From Clusia tigrina (Eukaryota > Arthropoda > Insecta > Diptera > Clusiidae), in NCBI GenBank assembly GCA_920105625.2, contig OV050030.1, positions 322,138,531 to 322,202,530 of the forward strand: a DNA stretch of 64,000 nt, in the 5' to 3' direction. Each line of letters begins with the position of its first letter. The stretch's first letter is position 1. Of the stretch, positions 54,051 to 63,646 are shown in pieces. The notes under the pieces are model-generated. The model made no database searches. It worked only from the letters and a program-made list of their open reading frames with translations, and had not been told where the DNA came from. A program made the position numbers and the translations under genes.

Positions 54051-56333
54051 CAGTAGAATCTCGAAAAAGTTAAGTCGCGAAAAAGTTAATCACTCGGTTA
54101 AGTTAACCGAATTTCAGCGTCCACGTGCCACTCTAAAAAGTTAATTTTTCAGTTAACTTTTCTGAGCGTATGCATTTTTCAAAAAACCCGTTTTTTTCTA
54201 CTACATTTAAGTGGCAATTTGGTCAGTTTTTAATAATTCTCAGTGGCAACGCTGAGCTCTAATTTTGTTATACATATTCGGGTATTCACAGAATTTGTTT
54301 TCTGCTTTGAGCTGCGAAAACCTGTGGTCGTCTTCATCATCAAACAAAATTGATTTAGTCAGTCGGGAACATTTGAATTTGTGAGTTGTGTATTGTTTAC
54401 TTAAAAAAATGTTAACAAAGCAGAAGAAATCATCGCAGATCAGATTAGATTTACAGCAGAAAGTGGAGATTTAAAAAAAAAGTGATCAGGGTATTCACGG
54501 AAAAAGATTGGGGTTGGATTATAGTGTATCTGAAGCAGCCATCTCAAAAATAAAGAAAAAACGTCATGAAATTTTGGAGGCTGTGGCGAACACATATGAA
54601 AAAGCTCAGAAGAAAACACTACATAAACCGGAATATGCTGATCTTGAGGCAAGCTTGTATAAATGGTTCTTGGAACAACGACAGCGTAATTGTGCAATGT
54701 CTGGTCCAATTTTAAAATCAAGAGCTAAGCACGAATTCGCATTAGTGCACCCTGGAAAAAAATTTAATGCCAGTAATGGATGGCTGGCAAATTTCAAGAA
54801 AAGACACGGTATTCGCTATCTCAAAATTTGTGGGGAAATTCTTTCAAGCGATACGTCGGATGTTACACCTTTCATTCATAATTTACGAGCAAAAATGGAT
54901 GAAATGGACATCTCCGACTCGCAACTATATAACGCAGATGAATCTGGACTATTTTATCGTTTTTTACCGGATAAAACCTTTGTCGCAGCAAACGAAAAGA
55001 CAGCACCGGTCCGAAAAGTTGCGAAGGAGAGAATAACATTTTTGTTGTGTGCGAACGCAGATGGTTCACACAAGTTACAGCCGTTGGTGATTGGTAAATC
55101 CGCAAATCCACGTTGCTTTAAGGGATTTGAAAACCCATTGGAATACGCCAATTCGAAGAAGTCGTGGATGAATTCACAGTTATTCTTCAACTGGTTCCAC
55201 AATTCATTTATTAAACAGGTAAACTCATTTTATTGGTTTCATTTTTAAATTGTTACTTACGACATGTAAATTTTTGCAGGTTCGCAAATTTTCTGCTGAA
55301 AATAATTTACCTTCTAAGGGATTGTTGCTTATTGATAACTGCACTGCACATAAGCCAATTGAAATGCTCAAGTCTGATGATGGAAACATTGTAGCAATGC
55401 TTCTACCACCTAACGTAACAGCAGTTTTGCAGCCCATGGATCAAAATCCAATAAGATTGGTCAAGTTAGGATATCGAAATAAATTGTTATGCAACATTGT
55501 CGCGCAAGAAAACGTTCCGATTGAAAATATTTTGAAGGCACATTCAATTCGTGATGCTATTTTGCTACTTAAATCAGTATGGGACGAACTGCCGCAAGCT
55601 GTTCTTATAAAAGCGTGGAATAAGATAAAAAAGTGGGATGATGATCAATACAATAGTGAAGATGACATTCCGTTGTCAGAATGGATTAATCCAAGTAATG
55701 CTTACGACGATACACTTCGAGAAGTTCAATTGTTGATGTCGAAAGTGGGTGATAATGTTGACATCAGTATTGATGACATTGAAAATTGGAACAAGGATCA
55801 AATTACGGAAGATAACGATGATTTCGAAGTGTCCGATAATGAAAGCGATGAACTAATTATCGAGCAAGATATTCAACAATCAAAAGTGAGCTTCTCGAAA
55901 GCAATTGAAAGCATCAATAACTTGATAAAATGGTTTGAAGACAATGACGATGCAAATCAAGTGGCAGGCCTTGTCAATATTCGCACAAAAATGGTCAAGA
56001 GCTATTACACAAAAGAAAAAAAACAAACAAGCCTCGACTGGTTCTTTAAACCACTCCGCACAAATTAGTACATACATATGAAGTTTCTGCTCCAGAAAAT
56101 GGTCAAGAGTGACTGAGAATTTTAAACCAGCCCGTACAAAATAAATCTAAGTTTCCTTTTTGTAAAATTGATAAAACCTAAGTCATTGAAATAAATTTAA
56201 CGTGTTATTTTTATAAAATCTATGTTTATTATAGTATTTTTTTTCTTTTTTGAAAACCTCTTAGAAAAGTTAATATTTCGAAAAAGTTAATTACCCTAGG
56301 AACATGTTGGTTAACTTTTTCGAGATTCTACTG
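54051..56333 (+). mobile_element. Tigger (pogo/Tc1-mariner) transposon nested in the Transib 3' region
   Basis: Terminal inverted repeats of at least 23 bp, starting CAGTAGAATCTCGAAAAAGT, match perfectly. They are flanked by TA at 54049-54050 and 56334-56335. GTTAA motifs recur as subterminal repeats. It encodes one transposase with a short intron. It lies just after the transposase stop of Transib, so it did not break that gene. Confidence 0.95.
54409..56068 (+). CDS. Tigger transposase, two exons, one premature stop
   Basis: The likely start is the ATG at 54409 (MLTKQKKSSQIRLDLQQKVE), the N-terminal helix-turn-helix of Tigger proteins. A TAA at 54472-54474, next to a run of nine A, interrupts it; the same frame then runs open. 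CENP-B-type DNA-binding domain: LYKWFLEQRQRNCAMSGPIL. DDE core: first D in YNADESGLFYR, second in LLIDNCTAHK, third in VLQPMDQNPI. A 61-bp GT-AG intron (55219-55279) separates two exons in phase 0 (IKQ | VRKF). The C-terminus is acidic. Total about 530 residues, normal for Tigger. Confidence 0.9.
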
Positions 56334-56790
56334 TATTTAGTTTATGTACAATTTTGTAAGCTTTCCTCATTAGGAACTTGTCTAATAATCAAACGAATTG
56401 TTAAATAAATCTCGATTTTTGTTAAAACTGTTATGAGAAGCAATAACGAAAACATTCTTATTCAACGATACTTTCATTTGATACAACACCAATAAGAAAC
56501 TGATAAGTGTGTATAGTAAGGTAAGCCCGACTTTGTAATACCCAGCGCCGCTATAATCAGATATGTGCCATAGAAGTGGGCGTGGCCTTTAGGCTTGCTT
56601 ATTTAGTATACACACTAAGCGCTGGGAAAGGATCTCGGAAAGCAAATTCAAAAAATATGAAAAAATATTTTTTCCCAAAAATGGGCGTGGTTTTTGATCC
56701 GATCGGACCCATATTTCACACCAACATAACCTCTGACCACATCAGCCTTTCATTTCATTAAAATATGTCTACTAAAAACAGAGTTATGAG

Positions 56791-56826
56791 TTTTTAGCTC
56801 CTAAATAGCTCAAAAGTGCCACTGTG
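56791..56826 (+). repeat. right terminal inverted repeat of Transib
   Basis: The exact inverse of the left end, ending GTGCCACTGTG. The following CTGTG is the candidate target duplication. Confidence 0.95.
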
Positions 56827-56831
56827 CTGTG

Positions 56832-57600
56832 GCGAGTGGACGCCCGCACCTACCCCACAGTCCATTTGTTTCCTTTCCACTGGGCTCGTATGGCGGTCTT
56901 ACCTTGAAGTAATTTCTGAAACTCAGTTGTGGTATCGTGTAATCTGTTGCTCCTGTGCTCAGGGAATTCGGTATTGTGTCAAGGACTTTCCTACTATGTC
57001 CATAAGTTCGCTGCGCCCAATAGCCGATTGTCAAAAACCTCACCGCGCTATTGAAGGCGATGTTTTTGGTATATATGTCAATAGGGTGGAGATGCAGCAT
57101 AACATTCAGGGCGTCAGTGGGACAAGTACGTACAACTCCTGTAATGCCAACACATGCTGCTCTTTGTACTCAGCTGAGTTTCTGAACATTACAGCCCCTG
57201 CTTAAAGTTGGCCATCAGACTTTATGTACCGTAAGCTAAAATTGGTCGTACTATTGCTGTGTACAGCCTGTGAGTAATATATAGTTGTAACCCCCATCTC
57301 TTGCCAAACAATATATTGCAAGAGTACAAGGCCACCCATGCTTTCCTGACCCGCAACTCGATATTACGGTTTCAATTCAATTTTGGACCCAGTAATATCC
57401 CCATGTATGTGGCCTTCGTTGTCAGTGTCAGTTGTTGCCCGAGTTTGTCCAAAGCCCCTTGCATAATCTTCCTTATCGTGTTTGGGACTATTATTACGAT
57501 GTCGTCTGCATATACTACTACCTTCACCCCCGTTTTATATTATATATTTAGAATGCTATCCATAACAAGTAGCCACAGTAGAGTAGAGATAAGCAAAATT
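56832..57600 (-). pseudogene. LINE-C RT part
   Basis: The palm is seen as STLLWLLVMDSILN and YADDIVIIVPNTIRK, then the thumb region with KATYMGILLGPKLN, RKAWVALYSC and RPILAYG. The pre-RNase H region with HLHPIDIYTKNIAFNSAVRF follows. Several stops interrupt it. It ends at the Transib insertion and is truncated at its N-terminal side. Confidence 0.8.
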
Positions 57601-57874
57601 TCACTGCCGGTGATTTTTTCACTGTTATTTAAAAATCGCTGGTAGCAACTGTTACCGAATATACAAAGTAACAGCGATTTGATCAAAAGAGTGATTTTCA
57701 ACAGTCCGTTCTTTTTTCACAGTGATTGAAAATAGCTACTTTCAATAAAAGCGTGAAATAACAGCGGCGATTGATTTCACGCTTTGATAGAAATCACTGT
57801 TTCTGTGGAGCTTTTTAAGTGAATACAGAGAGAGAGAGAGAGAGTGGTATTATATGAATTTTGGCTACACTCAT
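57601..57874. other. short unexplained region with two hairpins and a (GA)n run
   Basis: Two inverted repeats are visible: AAATCGCTG / CAGCGATTT at 57633-57641 and 57672-57680, and AAGCGTGAAAT / ATTTCACGCTT at 57749-57759 and 57774-57784. CACTG and CAGTG words recur. A (GA)n run lies at about 57826-57845. No coding is seen. It may be a piece of a small non-autonomous element. Confidence 0.55.
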
Positions 57875-57953
57875 GCACACTTATTATTATTATTATTGAC
57901 AGGCTAAAAGAACACCGCGACCTAAAAGATCTATTGTGCAGCCTCGTACCCAA

Positions 57954-60900
57954 CTAAAACAGTCCTAGACTGTTTATAAATCTCGTAACTGCTGTGGGCT
58001 TAATTTTAACTAGGTGATTTGGAGATATGAACCCACTGCCTAGGTACTTATGTCTGCGTCTTACCACCGCTGGGCAAGTGCATAGAATGTGTTCTGCCGT
58101 TTCCTGCTTTTCTTGACAGAGTCGACAAGAATCGTCTTCTACCACGCCTATTTTCTTCAGGTGGTAATTTAGTTTACAGTGTCCTGTTAAAAGTTCAGTG
58201 TATAGTTTGATGTCATTTCTGCTGAGGTTTAAAGAAGCATCTACCCTTATGTGTTCAGGATCAATGAGTAGTCTCGACTGCCGCATGCCTTTTTGGGCTC
58301 TCCAGTAGTTTAGCAGACTTCGTTTTTCCTGTTCGCACAACAAGTTATTTGTGAAGCTACTGTTTACCCCACAGAAGGGTTCTGGGCCTATAAAGGCAGT
58401 GTCTGCACCCTTTTTTGCTAAAGAATCTGCCATTTCGTTGCCCTCATGTCCCTCGTGTCCCGGTACCCACATTAGCGTAACAGAGTTTCTCGCTGCTAGG
58501 GTATTGAGAAGTTTACAGCATTCCCAGACCAGCTTTGATTGGAATGAGAAGTTTATTAATGATTTTAGAGCTGCCTGGCTATCTGAGAGTATGCATATTT
58601 TGGTGTTGCGTGTTCCCCTGCGTAGACATTCTCTAGCACATAACTCTAAAGCGTGGACCTCCGCCTGAAAAATGGAAGCTGTTTTTCCCATTGCAATTGC
58701 TTTTTGGAAATTTGGCCCTACAATTCCAGCTCCTGCACTGCCATCTTCCATTTTGGACCCATCTGTATACCACAACTGAGAGTCCTGTTTTATTGTTATT
58801 TCCTTGTTTCTCCAAGCTGAACGGTCACTGATGACCACTTTGAATTGCTTTGAGAAGTCTAATTTTCTGTCCATTTTGTCGAAGACCATGAGGCACGGAG
58901 AATTCCAGACAGTGTCCAGAATCTTTGCGTGCCCCGAAAGGTTGCCTTCTTTAAGATGGGCTAGATTAGGTAGCCTTAGGGCCGCGCTGGCCGCCATCCT
59001 TTTAACTACAAGGTGTAGAGGAGTCAGTCCAGTGATCACTCCCAAAGCTAGTGTGGGGCACGTTCTCATTGCTCCCGTCACACTCAAACAGGCTATACGG
59101 TGAATCTTGTTAAGAGTCCTCTGAGCTCCTGTTTGGTTGACTTTTGGCCACCATACCAACGACGCATAAGTAATCATTGGTACTATTATTGTTTTATATG
59201 ACCACGCCATCATTTTTGGCCGTAGTCCCCATGTTTTACCGTACAACCTCTGGCAAGCATAGGTTGCTCTTAAGGCTTTACTAGTTATGTATGATAAGTG
59301 GTTTTTCCAAGTTAGAGTTTTGTCCAGGATTACTCCCAGATATTTCATTTCATTGGACATTGTTAAGTTTGTGGTCCCTAAACTTAAGGTCCCCAGATTC
59401 AGTTTCCTTCTTTTGGTGAAGGGTACCACGTTTGTTTTATTCGGATTTATCGATAGTCCTTTCTCCTGACACCAGTTTTGAGTGATATCAAGAGCTAGTT
59501 GCATGCGATCTGTTATGGTAGAGTCAAACTTGCCTCTGACCATAATTACCAAATCATCCGCAAAGCCCTGAACTTCGTATCCGAGGTCATTGAGAGTTTG
59601 TAAGAGCTCGTCGATAACCAATAACCATAGGAGTGGCGATAGGACGCCCCCCTGGGGACATCCTTTGGTTGACCTGACAATTTGCTTTGCTGTCCCTGTT
59701 TCAAAGATTGTCGTTCTGTTTTTCAGCATATTGAGAACCCATGTTATGATCAGTCTTTGTATACCTTTCCTGTTCATCCCCTCCTCAATTGATCTGAAAG
59801 TAGCATTGTCAAAAGCCCCCGTAATGTCAGCCGATGTACAGAGAGCTATTTCTTTACCCTCAAACACCTTTTCAATTTTACTCGTTAAGCTATGTATGGC
59901 TGTCTCAGTCGATTTGCCTGATTGGTAAGCGTATTGTTCACTATGAAGAGAGGAATCTTTCAGATAAGTTTCCCTGATATATTGGTCCAGAATTTTTTCC
60001 ATAACTTTTAGCAGGAATGACGTCAGGCTAATGGGCCGATAGGCTTTTGGCGTGTGGTCCGCCTTTTTGCCTGCTTTCGGTATGAAAGCCACCCTAGCCT
60101 TCGTCCAAGGTTTAGGCACTATGCCTAGCTCCAGGCTTATCCTGAAAATGTTTGTTAGCACAGGTGCTAATACATCAACACCTTGCCGAAGTAGGCACGG
60201 TTGTATATTATCGACACCTGGCGATTTGAATGGTCTAAAAGTGGAGATAGCCCATTTGGTTTTATTGACGGTGAAGATTCTGCGAGCCAGTGAGAGTTCC
60301 CTCCGTGTAGGCATCAAGAAACGAGTATTCTCGATGATTTCACTATCCTCTCCGCTAGTGGCACAGCCTGGAAAGTGAGTGTCCAACAAAAGCTGTCCCG
60401 TCTCTTCCAGGCTCTCCGTAAAATTTCCGTCAGGCTTCTTGAGTGTAGAAAGCCCGTTTGAGTGATCTTTATTGAGTGACTTCTGGAGTCGGGTAGCTGC
60501 TGGGAGGGTTTCAATCTCCTCACAGTACTTTTTCCATGAGTCTCTCTTAGATCTTCTCAACTCATTATTATAGGCCGTTAAGGCACTTCTATAAGATGCC
60601 CAGTCACCATTAGACTTGGCCCTATTAAAGAGTTGACGGGCTTTTTTGCGCAAAACATTTAGCTCCCCGCTCCACCAGGGTACGTTCCTAGAACGTTTCT
60701 TCACAACTAAATTGCAGCTACTTTCAAAAGCCTCGATTATTATATTATTTAATTTGTTAACTTCAAGATCTAGTTCCTGAGAGTTACTTATTTTTTCACT
60801 AAGGCCCGCAATATTTTGCTCTAAGTAAAAGTTATATATCGACCAGTTGGTCTTCCTAACATTTCTCATTTCGAAGGTGCCTCCAATCTCCCCCCCCAGA

Positions 60901-61601
60901 TCAAAGCAAATGTACCTATGGTCCGACAAGGAGACCTCATTAAGCACCCTCCAATTAGAAATGTTATTTGATATGAATGCGCTAGTTAGAGTGAGATCTA
61001 ACACCTCCCCCCTTATCGCATTCATAAAGGTAGGCTCGTCACCCCTATTTACCACCACCAGATTATTTGTTGTAATAAAATCAAGAAGTGACTCACCTCG
61101 CCCGTTCGTGTCCGTGCTTCCCCATACCGTGTGGTGCGCGTTTGCGTCGCAGCACACCACCCACTGTAGACTGCGAGTGCGACAGTACTCCGTAAGCTGC
61201 TGGAGCTCGCGCGATACCGCGTCCTCTGTGTCGCCAGGTAAGTACATGGAGGCCAGGACTACCGTTCTCCTCCCTTTGGCACTAGGCACTTCTGCCTGTA
61301 CTGCCACCAGATCGCGTTGTAGAAGCTCTGAAATTGGGAGGAATTTAATATTTTTGTTGATCATGATCGCTGCCCTCGGTCGGTCAACATTATTATCATA
61401 GATCAACTTACATGTTTTTGTCTGCAGACCATTTATGCGCCCATTTGTGGCCCATGGTTCTTGAATGGCTACGAAGTCCAGACTCTGGTGTTCCACCAAG
61501 GCACTGAGCCTGTAAGAGGCTGCTATAGCCCTGTGGAGATTTATTTGGAGACAGTGAAGCTGCTTCCAAGAGTTTTGCGTTCGTGATGGGGCCTGGGACA
61601 T
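57954..61601 (-). CDS. LOA/R1-type ORF2: endonuclease, RT, RNase H, C-terminal zinc motif
   Basis: The protein nicks target DNA and reverse transcribes the element RNA in the nucleus. Endonuclease (residues about 15-235): LQINLHRAIAASYRL, DFVAIQEPW, CDANAHHTVWGS, SLSDHRYICFDLG. RT (about 500-780): FIPKAGKKADHTPKAYRPIS, SADITGAFDNA, GCPQGGVLSPLLW and the catalytic GFADDLVIMV near residue 682. RNase H (about 940-1080): LWYTDGSKMEDGSAGAG, LELCAREC, ILSDSQAAL, MWVPGHEGHEGNEMADSLA, all with the acidic residues. A CCHC-like CRLCQEKQETAEHILCTC lies near 1159. The ATG overlaps the ORF1 stop. RNase H presence favours the LOA clade over R1 proper. Confidence 0.95.
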   Translation of the reverse strand: MSQAPSRTQNSWKQLHCLQINLHRAIAASYRLSALVEHQSLDFVAIQEPWATNGRINGLQTKTCKLIYDNNVDRPRAAIMINKNIKFLPISELLQRDLVAVQAEVPSAKGRRTVVLASMYLPGDTEDAVSRELQQLTEYCRTRSLQWVVCCDANAHHTVWGSTDTNGRGESLLDFITTNNLVVVNRGDEPTFMNAIRGEVLDLTLTSAFISNNISNWRVLNEVSLSDHRYICFDLGGEIGGTFEMRNVRKTNWSIYNFYLEQNIAGLSEKISNSQELDLEVNKLNNIIIEAFESSCNLVVKKRSRNVPWWSGELNVLRKKARQLFNRAKSNGDWASYRSALTAYNNELRRSKRDSWKKYCEEIETLPAATRLQKSLNKDHSNGLSTLKKPDGNFTESLEETGQLLLDTHFPGCATSGEDSEIIENTRFLMPTRRELSLARRIFTVNKTKWAISTFRPFKSPGVDNIQPCLLRQGVDVLAPVLTNIFRISLELGIVPKPWTKARVAFIPKAGKKADHTPKAYRPISLTSFLLKVMEKILDQYIRETYLKDSSLHSEQYAYQSGKSTETAIHSLTSKIEKVFEGKEIALCTSADITGAFDNATFRSIEEGMNRKGIQRLIITWVLNMLKNRTTIFETGTAKQIVRSTKGCPQGGVLSPLLWLLVIDELLQTLNDLGYEVQGFADDLVIMVRGKFDSTITDRMQLALDITQNWCQEKGLSINPNKTNVVPFTKRRKLNLGTLSLGTTNLTMSNEMKYLGVILDKTLTWKNHLSYITSKALRATYACQRLYGKTWGLRPKMMAWSYKTIIVPMITYASLVWWPKVNQTGAQRTLNKIHRIACLSVTGAMRTCPTLALGVITGLTPLHLVVKRMAASAALRLPNLAHLKEGNLSGHAKILDTVWNSPCLMVFDKMDRKLDFSKQFKVVISDRSAWRNKEITIKQDSQLWYTDGSKMEDGSAGAGIVGPNFQKAIAMGKTASIFQAEVHALELCARECLRRGTRNTKICILSDSQAALKSLINFSFQSKLVWECCKLLNTLAARNSVTLMWVPGHEGHEGNEMADSLAKKGADTAFIGPEPFCGVNSSFTNNLLCEQEKRSLLNYWRAQKGMRQSRLLIDPEHIRVDASLNLSRNDIKLYTELLTGHCKLNYHLKKIGVVEDDSCRLCQEKQETAEHILCTCPAVVRRRHKYLGSGFISPNHLVKIKPTAVTRFINSLGLF

Positions 61602-63052
61602 TATTTCCCAGACCGATCCTTGCGGATCTTACCACCCTTTGTGCTCCGCAAAGTTTCCGCAGCCTCCGGGTCTTTTCTCTCCCATTTCCTGAGCCTACCA
61701 GAGAGAGCAGATGGTCCTGGACGTTGGACACGTGTGTTGCCTCTCTCCGCTCTCGGTACTGGCTTTGTGAAAATGGGCCCCGTTTTCGGCTTCTGGCTAC
61801 TCTGCTTTGCCCGCGCTGCAACAGATGTTGTTGGTTGCTCTTCAACACCAACAGCAGATTTTGCCCTGTTCCCCTTCAGTCTAGGTCGGAGCTGGGCACT
61901 GCCAAAGCCATAGTAGACTTTGTTACCCAGTGTGTCAACCCTTTCAGACGAGATGGGGTCCAGAGCAATTGCCAGCTCGACCTGGTCACCTTTTTGTAGG
62001 CGATTTAGCACCCGCCACTCGCTGACACTAATGCCCGAATTCTGCGACTCCACTTGCCCCAGAATTCGGTCATTTTGCCAAGATACCGAGCCGGGAAAGT
62101 AGCCAACGAAGATCTTGGCCTTTGGCACTTTTGCCTCGTCCACCACCTTCAACTCAGCCCCCTCCCATGGCTTCATGGCTGGTATCCATTCTTCAGCCCA
62201 GGCTACGGTTTCGTCGTCCAGACAGTTGATCGTCAACCATCCAGGCTTGAAACTACAGCCTGCAAAGTGTGGCTTCACTGGGCCCCCACGAGTCTCGAAC
62301 ATCTTGTCGAGAATGCACCGTTGTACCTTCCCAATTTCTTCAGTGGACCATATGCCCTCCGGGAAATTGCTAGGTATAACCCCTATCTTTTTGGAGCAGA
62401 CTGTCTCCGCTAGAGTAGGCTTTGAGCAGGGGACCCCCAAGGAGGCGCCCTGCACGCCATGTATTTCAGAGACACTCGCCACCCTCTTACTGGGACCAGG
62501 TTCGCCCCCAAGTAAGGTCTCCGCCTCCTTCATCTCACCACACACCGGCGGGTCCGCTGGGGGCACTATTGACATTTTATCAATGTTTTTGTTGCCCTCT
62601 TGTGCAAACCGCTTTGTCGGCCTGGAGTTCGATGTCGGCGTGGAGCCATCTGAACGGGATCTTTTAGGGGTCCATCGCGCAGACACGTTCGCTGGATTTG
62701 CCGCCAAGGACCGAGCTGTTTCCAGCGATATGCCCCTGGCAAGCAAAGCCTTAAAACGTTTACGTCCAGCTCCGGACAGCTTCACCCTAAGTTTTGGAAT
62801 CTTCTCTGGAGCAGGTTCAAGAAGATTTCTCTCCTGTTCCGAGGAGATAGACACCCCAGCCGATTCCTGGCTAAGTGGGATGTCCATCTCCTCCGGCCTG
62901 TCGGTTAAGGGACCGGGTGCCCCCCCCAACAGGTCGTGCTCCATGCTTTCATTGTCGATGGGACCAGATGCCCCCTCGGCCAATGATGGCTGTTGGCTCA
63001 TTGTAGCCACAATATGCACATTTGAAGGTGTGCAGTCCATTTTTTTTTTCAT
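61601..63052 (-). CDS. LOA/R1-type ORF1 (Gag-like RNA-binding protein)
   Basis: The frame starts MKKKMDCTPSNVHIVATMSQ and ends KDRSGK followed by TAA, which overlaps the ORF2 ATG as TAATG. The N-terminal half is Ser/Pro-rich and low in structure, with basic patches (SGAGRKRFKALLARG). The central part (residues about 240-390: WSTEEIGKVQRCILDKMF, HFAGCSFKPGWLTINCLDDE, AKIFVGYFPGSVSWQND) resembles the DUF4780-type domain of fly LINE ORF1 proteins, a call made from memory. The C-terminus is basic. No zinc knuckle is seen. A run of nine A after the first ATG makes the downstream ATG (MDCTPS) an alternative start. Confidence 0.88.
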   Translation of the reverse strand: MKKKMDCTPSNVHIVATMSQQPSLAEGASGPIDNESMEHDLLGGAPGPLTDRPEEMDIPLSQESAGVSISSEQERNLLEPAPEKIPKLRVKLSGAGRKRFKALLARGISLETARSLAANPANVSARWTPKRSRSDGSTPTSNSRPTKRFAQEGNKNIDKMSIVPPADPPVCGEMKEAETLLGGEPGPSKRVASVSEIHGVQGASLGVPCSKPTLAETVCSKKIGVIPSNFPEGIWSTEEIGKVQRCILDKMFETRGGPVKPHFAGCSFKPGWLTINCLDDETVAWAEEWIPAMKPWEGAELKVVDEAKVPKAKIFVGYFPGSVSWQNDRILGQVESQNSGISVSEWRVLNRLQKGDQVELAIALDPISSERVDTLGNKVYYGFGSAQLRPRLKGNRAKSAVGVEEQPTTSVAARAKQSSQKPKTGPIFTKPVPRAERGNTRVQRPGPSALSGRLRKWERKDPEAAETLRSTKGGKIRKDRSGK

Positions 63053-63637
63053 ATAGGCTTAAGTTTTCCATATATTTTTCTTTAGTTTTCTTTTGCGTTT
63101 TGGTCACCCACGGGCGCCCCCGTGGTAAGGCTAATTAAAACCGTAGGTTCGCCGGACCTCGTACGGAGTTCGCTATTAAGCTTGACTCTACCCCGTCAAG
63201 CAAGCTCACTGGCATAGCTGTTCCACCGTGAATTTAGGGTGTTTTTTTTTTTTATGGGCCAATATGTCTGGTGAACCCTGCCCCAGGGAGTTTTCTCTCT
63301 CCCCCGCCCGGCAATCGGCGACCCAAGTCCAGCAGAGACATGACCGTACTGAAAGTGGGCCATTGGTCTGTAAAGTAATTGCCGCACTTCCCCGAAGGGC
63401 TGACCAATTGTTAGTGTCTAGGCGATCCGGCGGTCTCAGTGAGACGTTCGATATTGGCCAGTACGACTACTAACTAGCCTTAACGACTGAGCAGGAATCG
63501 TAGAAAACTACTTTCAACCTGTGCGTTGAAGGTAGTTCTTAGTTTGCGTAACTGGACCATGTCACCGTCTTTCATGTGCCATGTTCCAGCACACAGTAAG
63601 CCCCTACACCGCAACAAGGTGACTACCCAGCGTAGGG
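63053..63637 (-). promoter_or_regulatory. 5' untranslated region and presumed internal promoter of the LOA element
   Basis: The 585-bp leader is GC-richer than the surrounding DNA and has several short stem-forming repeats, for example CCCCTACACC / CGTAGGGGC near its 5' end and CTACTTTCAACC / GGTTGAAAGTAG-like around 63510. LINEs of this kind carry their promoter here. No TATA box is seen. ORFs across it are short and not conserved. Confidence 0.6.
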
Positions 63638-63646
63638 GCACACTTA

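Larger units (their letters stand above)
51712..56826 (+). mobile_element. Transib DNA transposon with perfect 36-bp terminal inverted repeats, Tigger nested inside
   Basis: Perfect 36-bp inverted repeats lie at both ends and begin CACAGTGGCACTTTTGAGC. CACAGTG is the heptamer shared by Transib termini and V(D)J recombination signals. Flanks CAGTG and CTGTG agree at four of five bases, as expected for an aged 5-bp Transib target duplication. Inside is a transposase with the RAG1-like DDE residues. Without the nested Tigger the element is about 2.8 kb, a normal Transib size. It interrupts LINE-C. Confidence 0.9.
50580..57600 (-). mobile_element. LINE-C: decayed R1/I-type LINE split by Transib
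   Basis: The minus strand, read across the Transib insertion, carries a partial RT (57600-56832), RNase H (51711-51430), a C-terminal Cys/His region (about 51170-51060) and presumed 3' untranslated sequence to about 50580. RT: VVVYADDIVIIVPNTI near 57500, GKRWGLQLYI near 57300, MLHLHPIDIYTKNIAFNSAV near 57090. It is 5'-truncated at about 57600. Both ends are uncertain, and no target duplication was found. Confidence 0.75.
57884..63637 (-). mobile_element. full-length LOA/R1-type LINE with both ORFs open
   Basis: A 9-bp direct repeat GCACACTTA at 57875-57883 and 63638-63646 flanks the element, which defines its ends. On the minus strand it starts CCCTACGCTGGGTAGTCACC, has a 585-bp 5' untranslated region, ORF1 (483 codons), ORF2 (1215 codons) and a short 3' untranslated region ending in a TAA-repeat tail. 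No frame breaks were found. A near-identical truncated copy lies at 41880-43157. The element is the best candidate for an active transposon in the window. Confidence 0.93.

Noticed and set aside
60847..61401. 184-codon plus-strand ORF
   Set aside because: Antisense to the LOA endonuclease with no family features.
62115..63056. 313-codon plus-strand ORF
   Set aside because: It is the antisense shadow of LOA ORF1, whose minus frame has the expected start, the TAATG junction and the domain layout.
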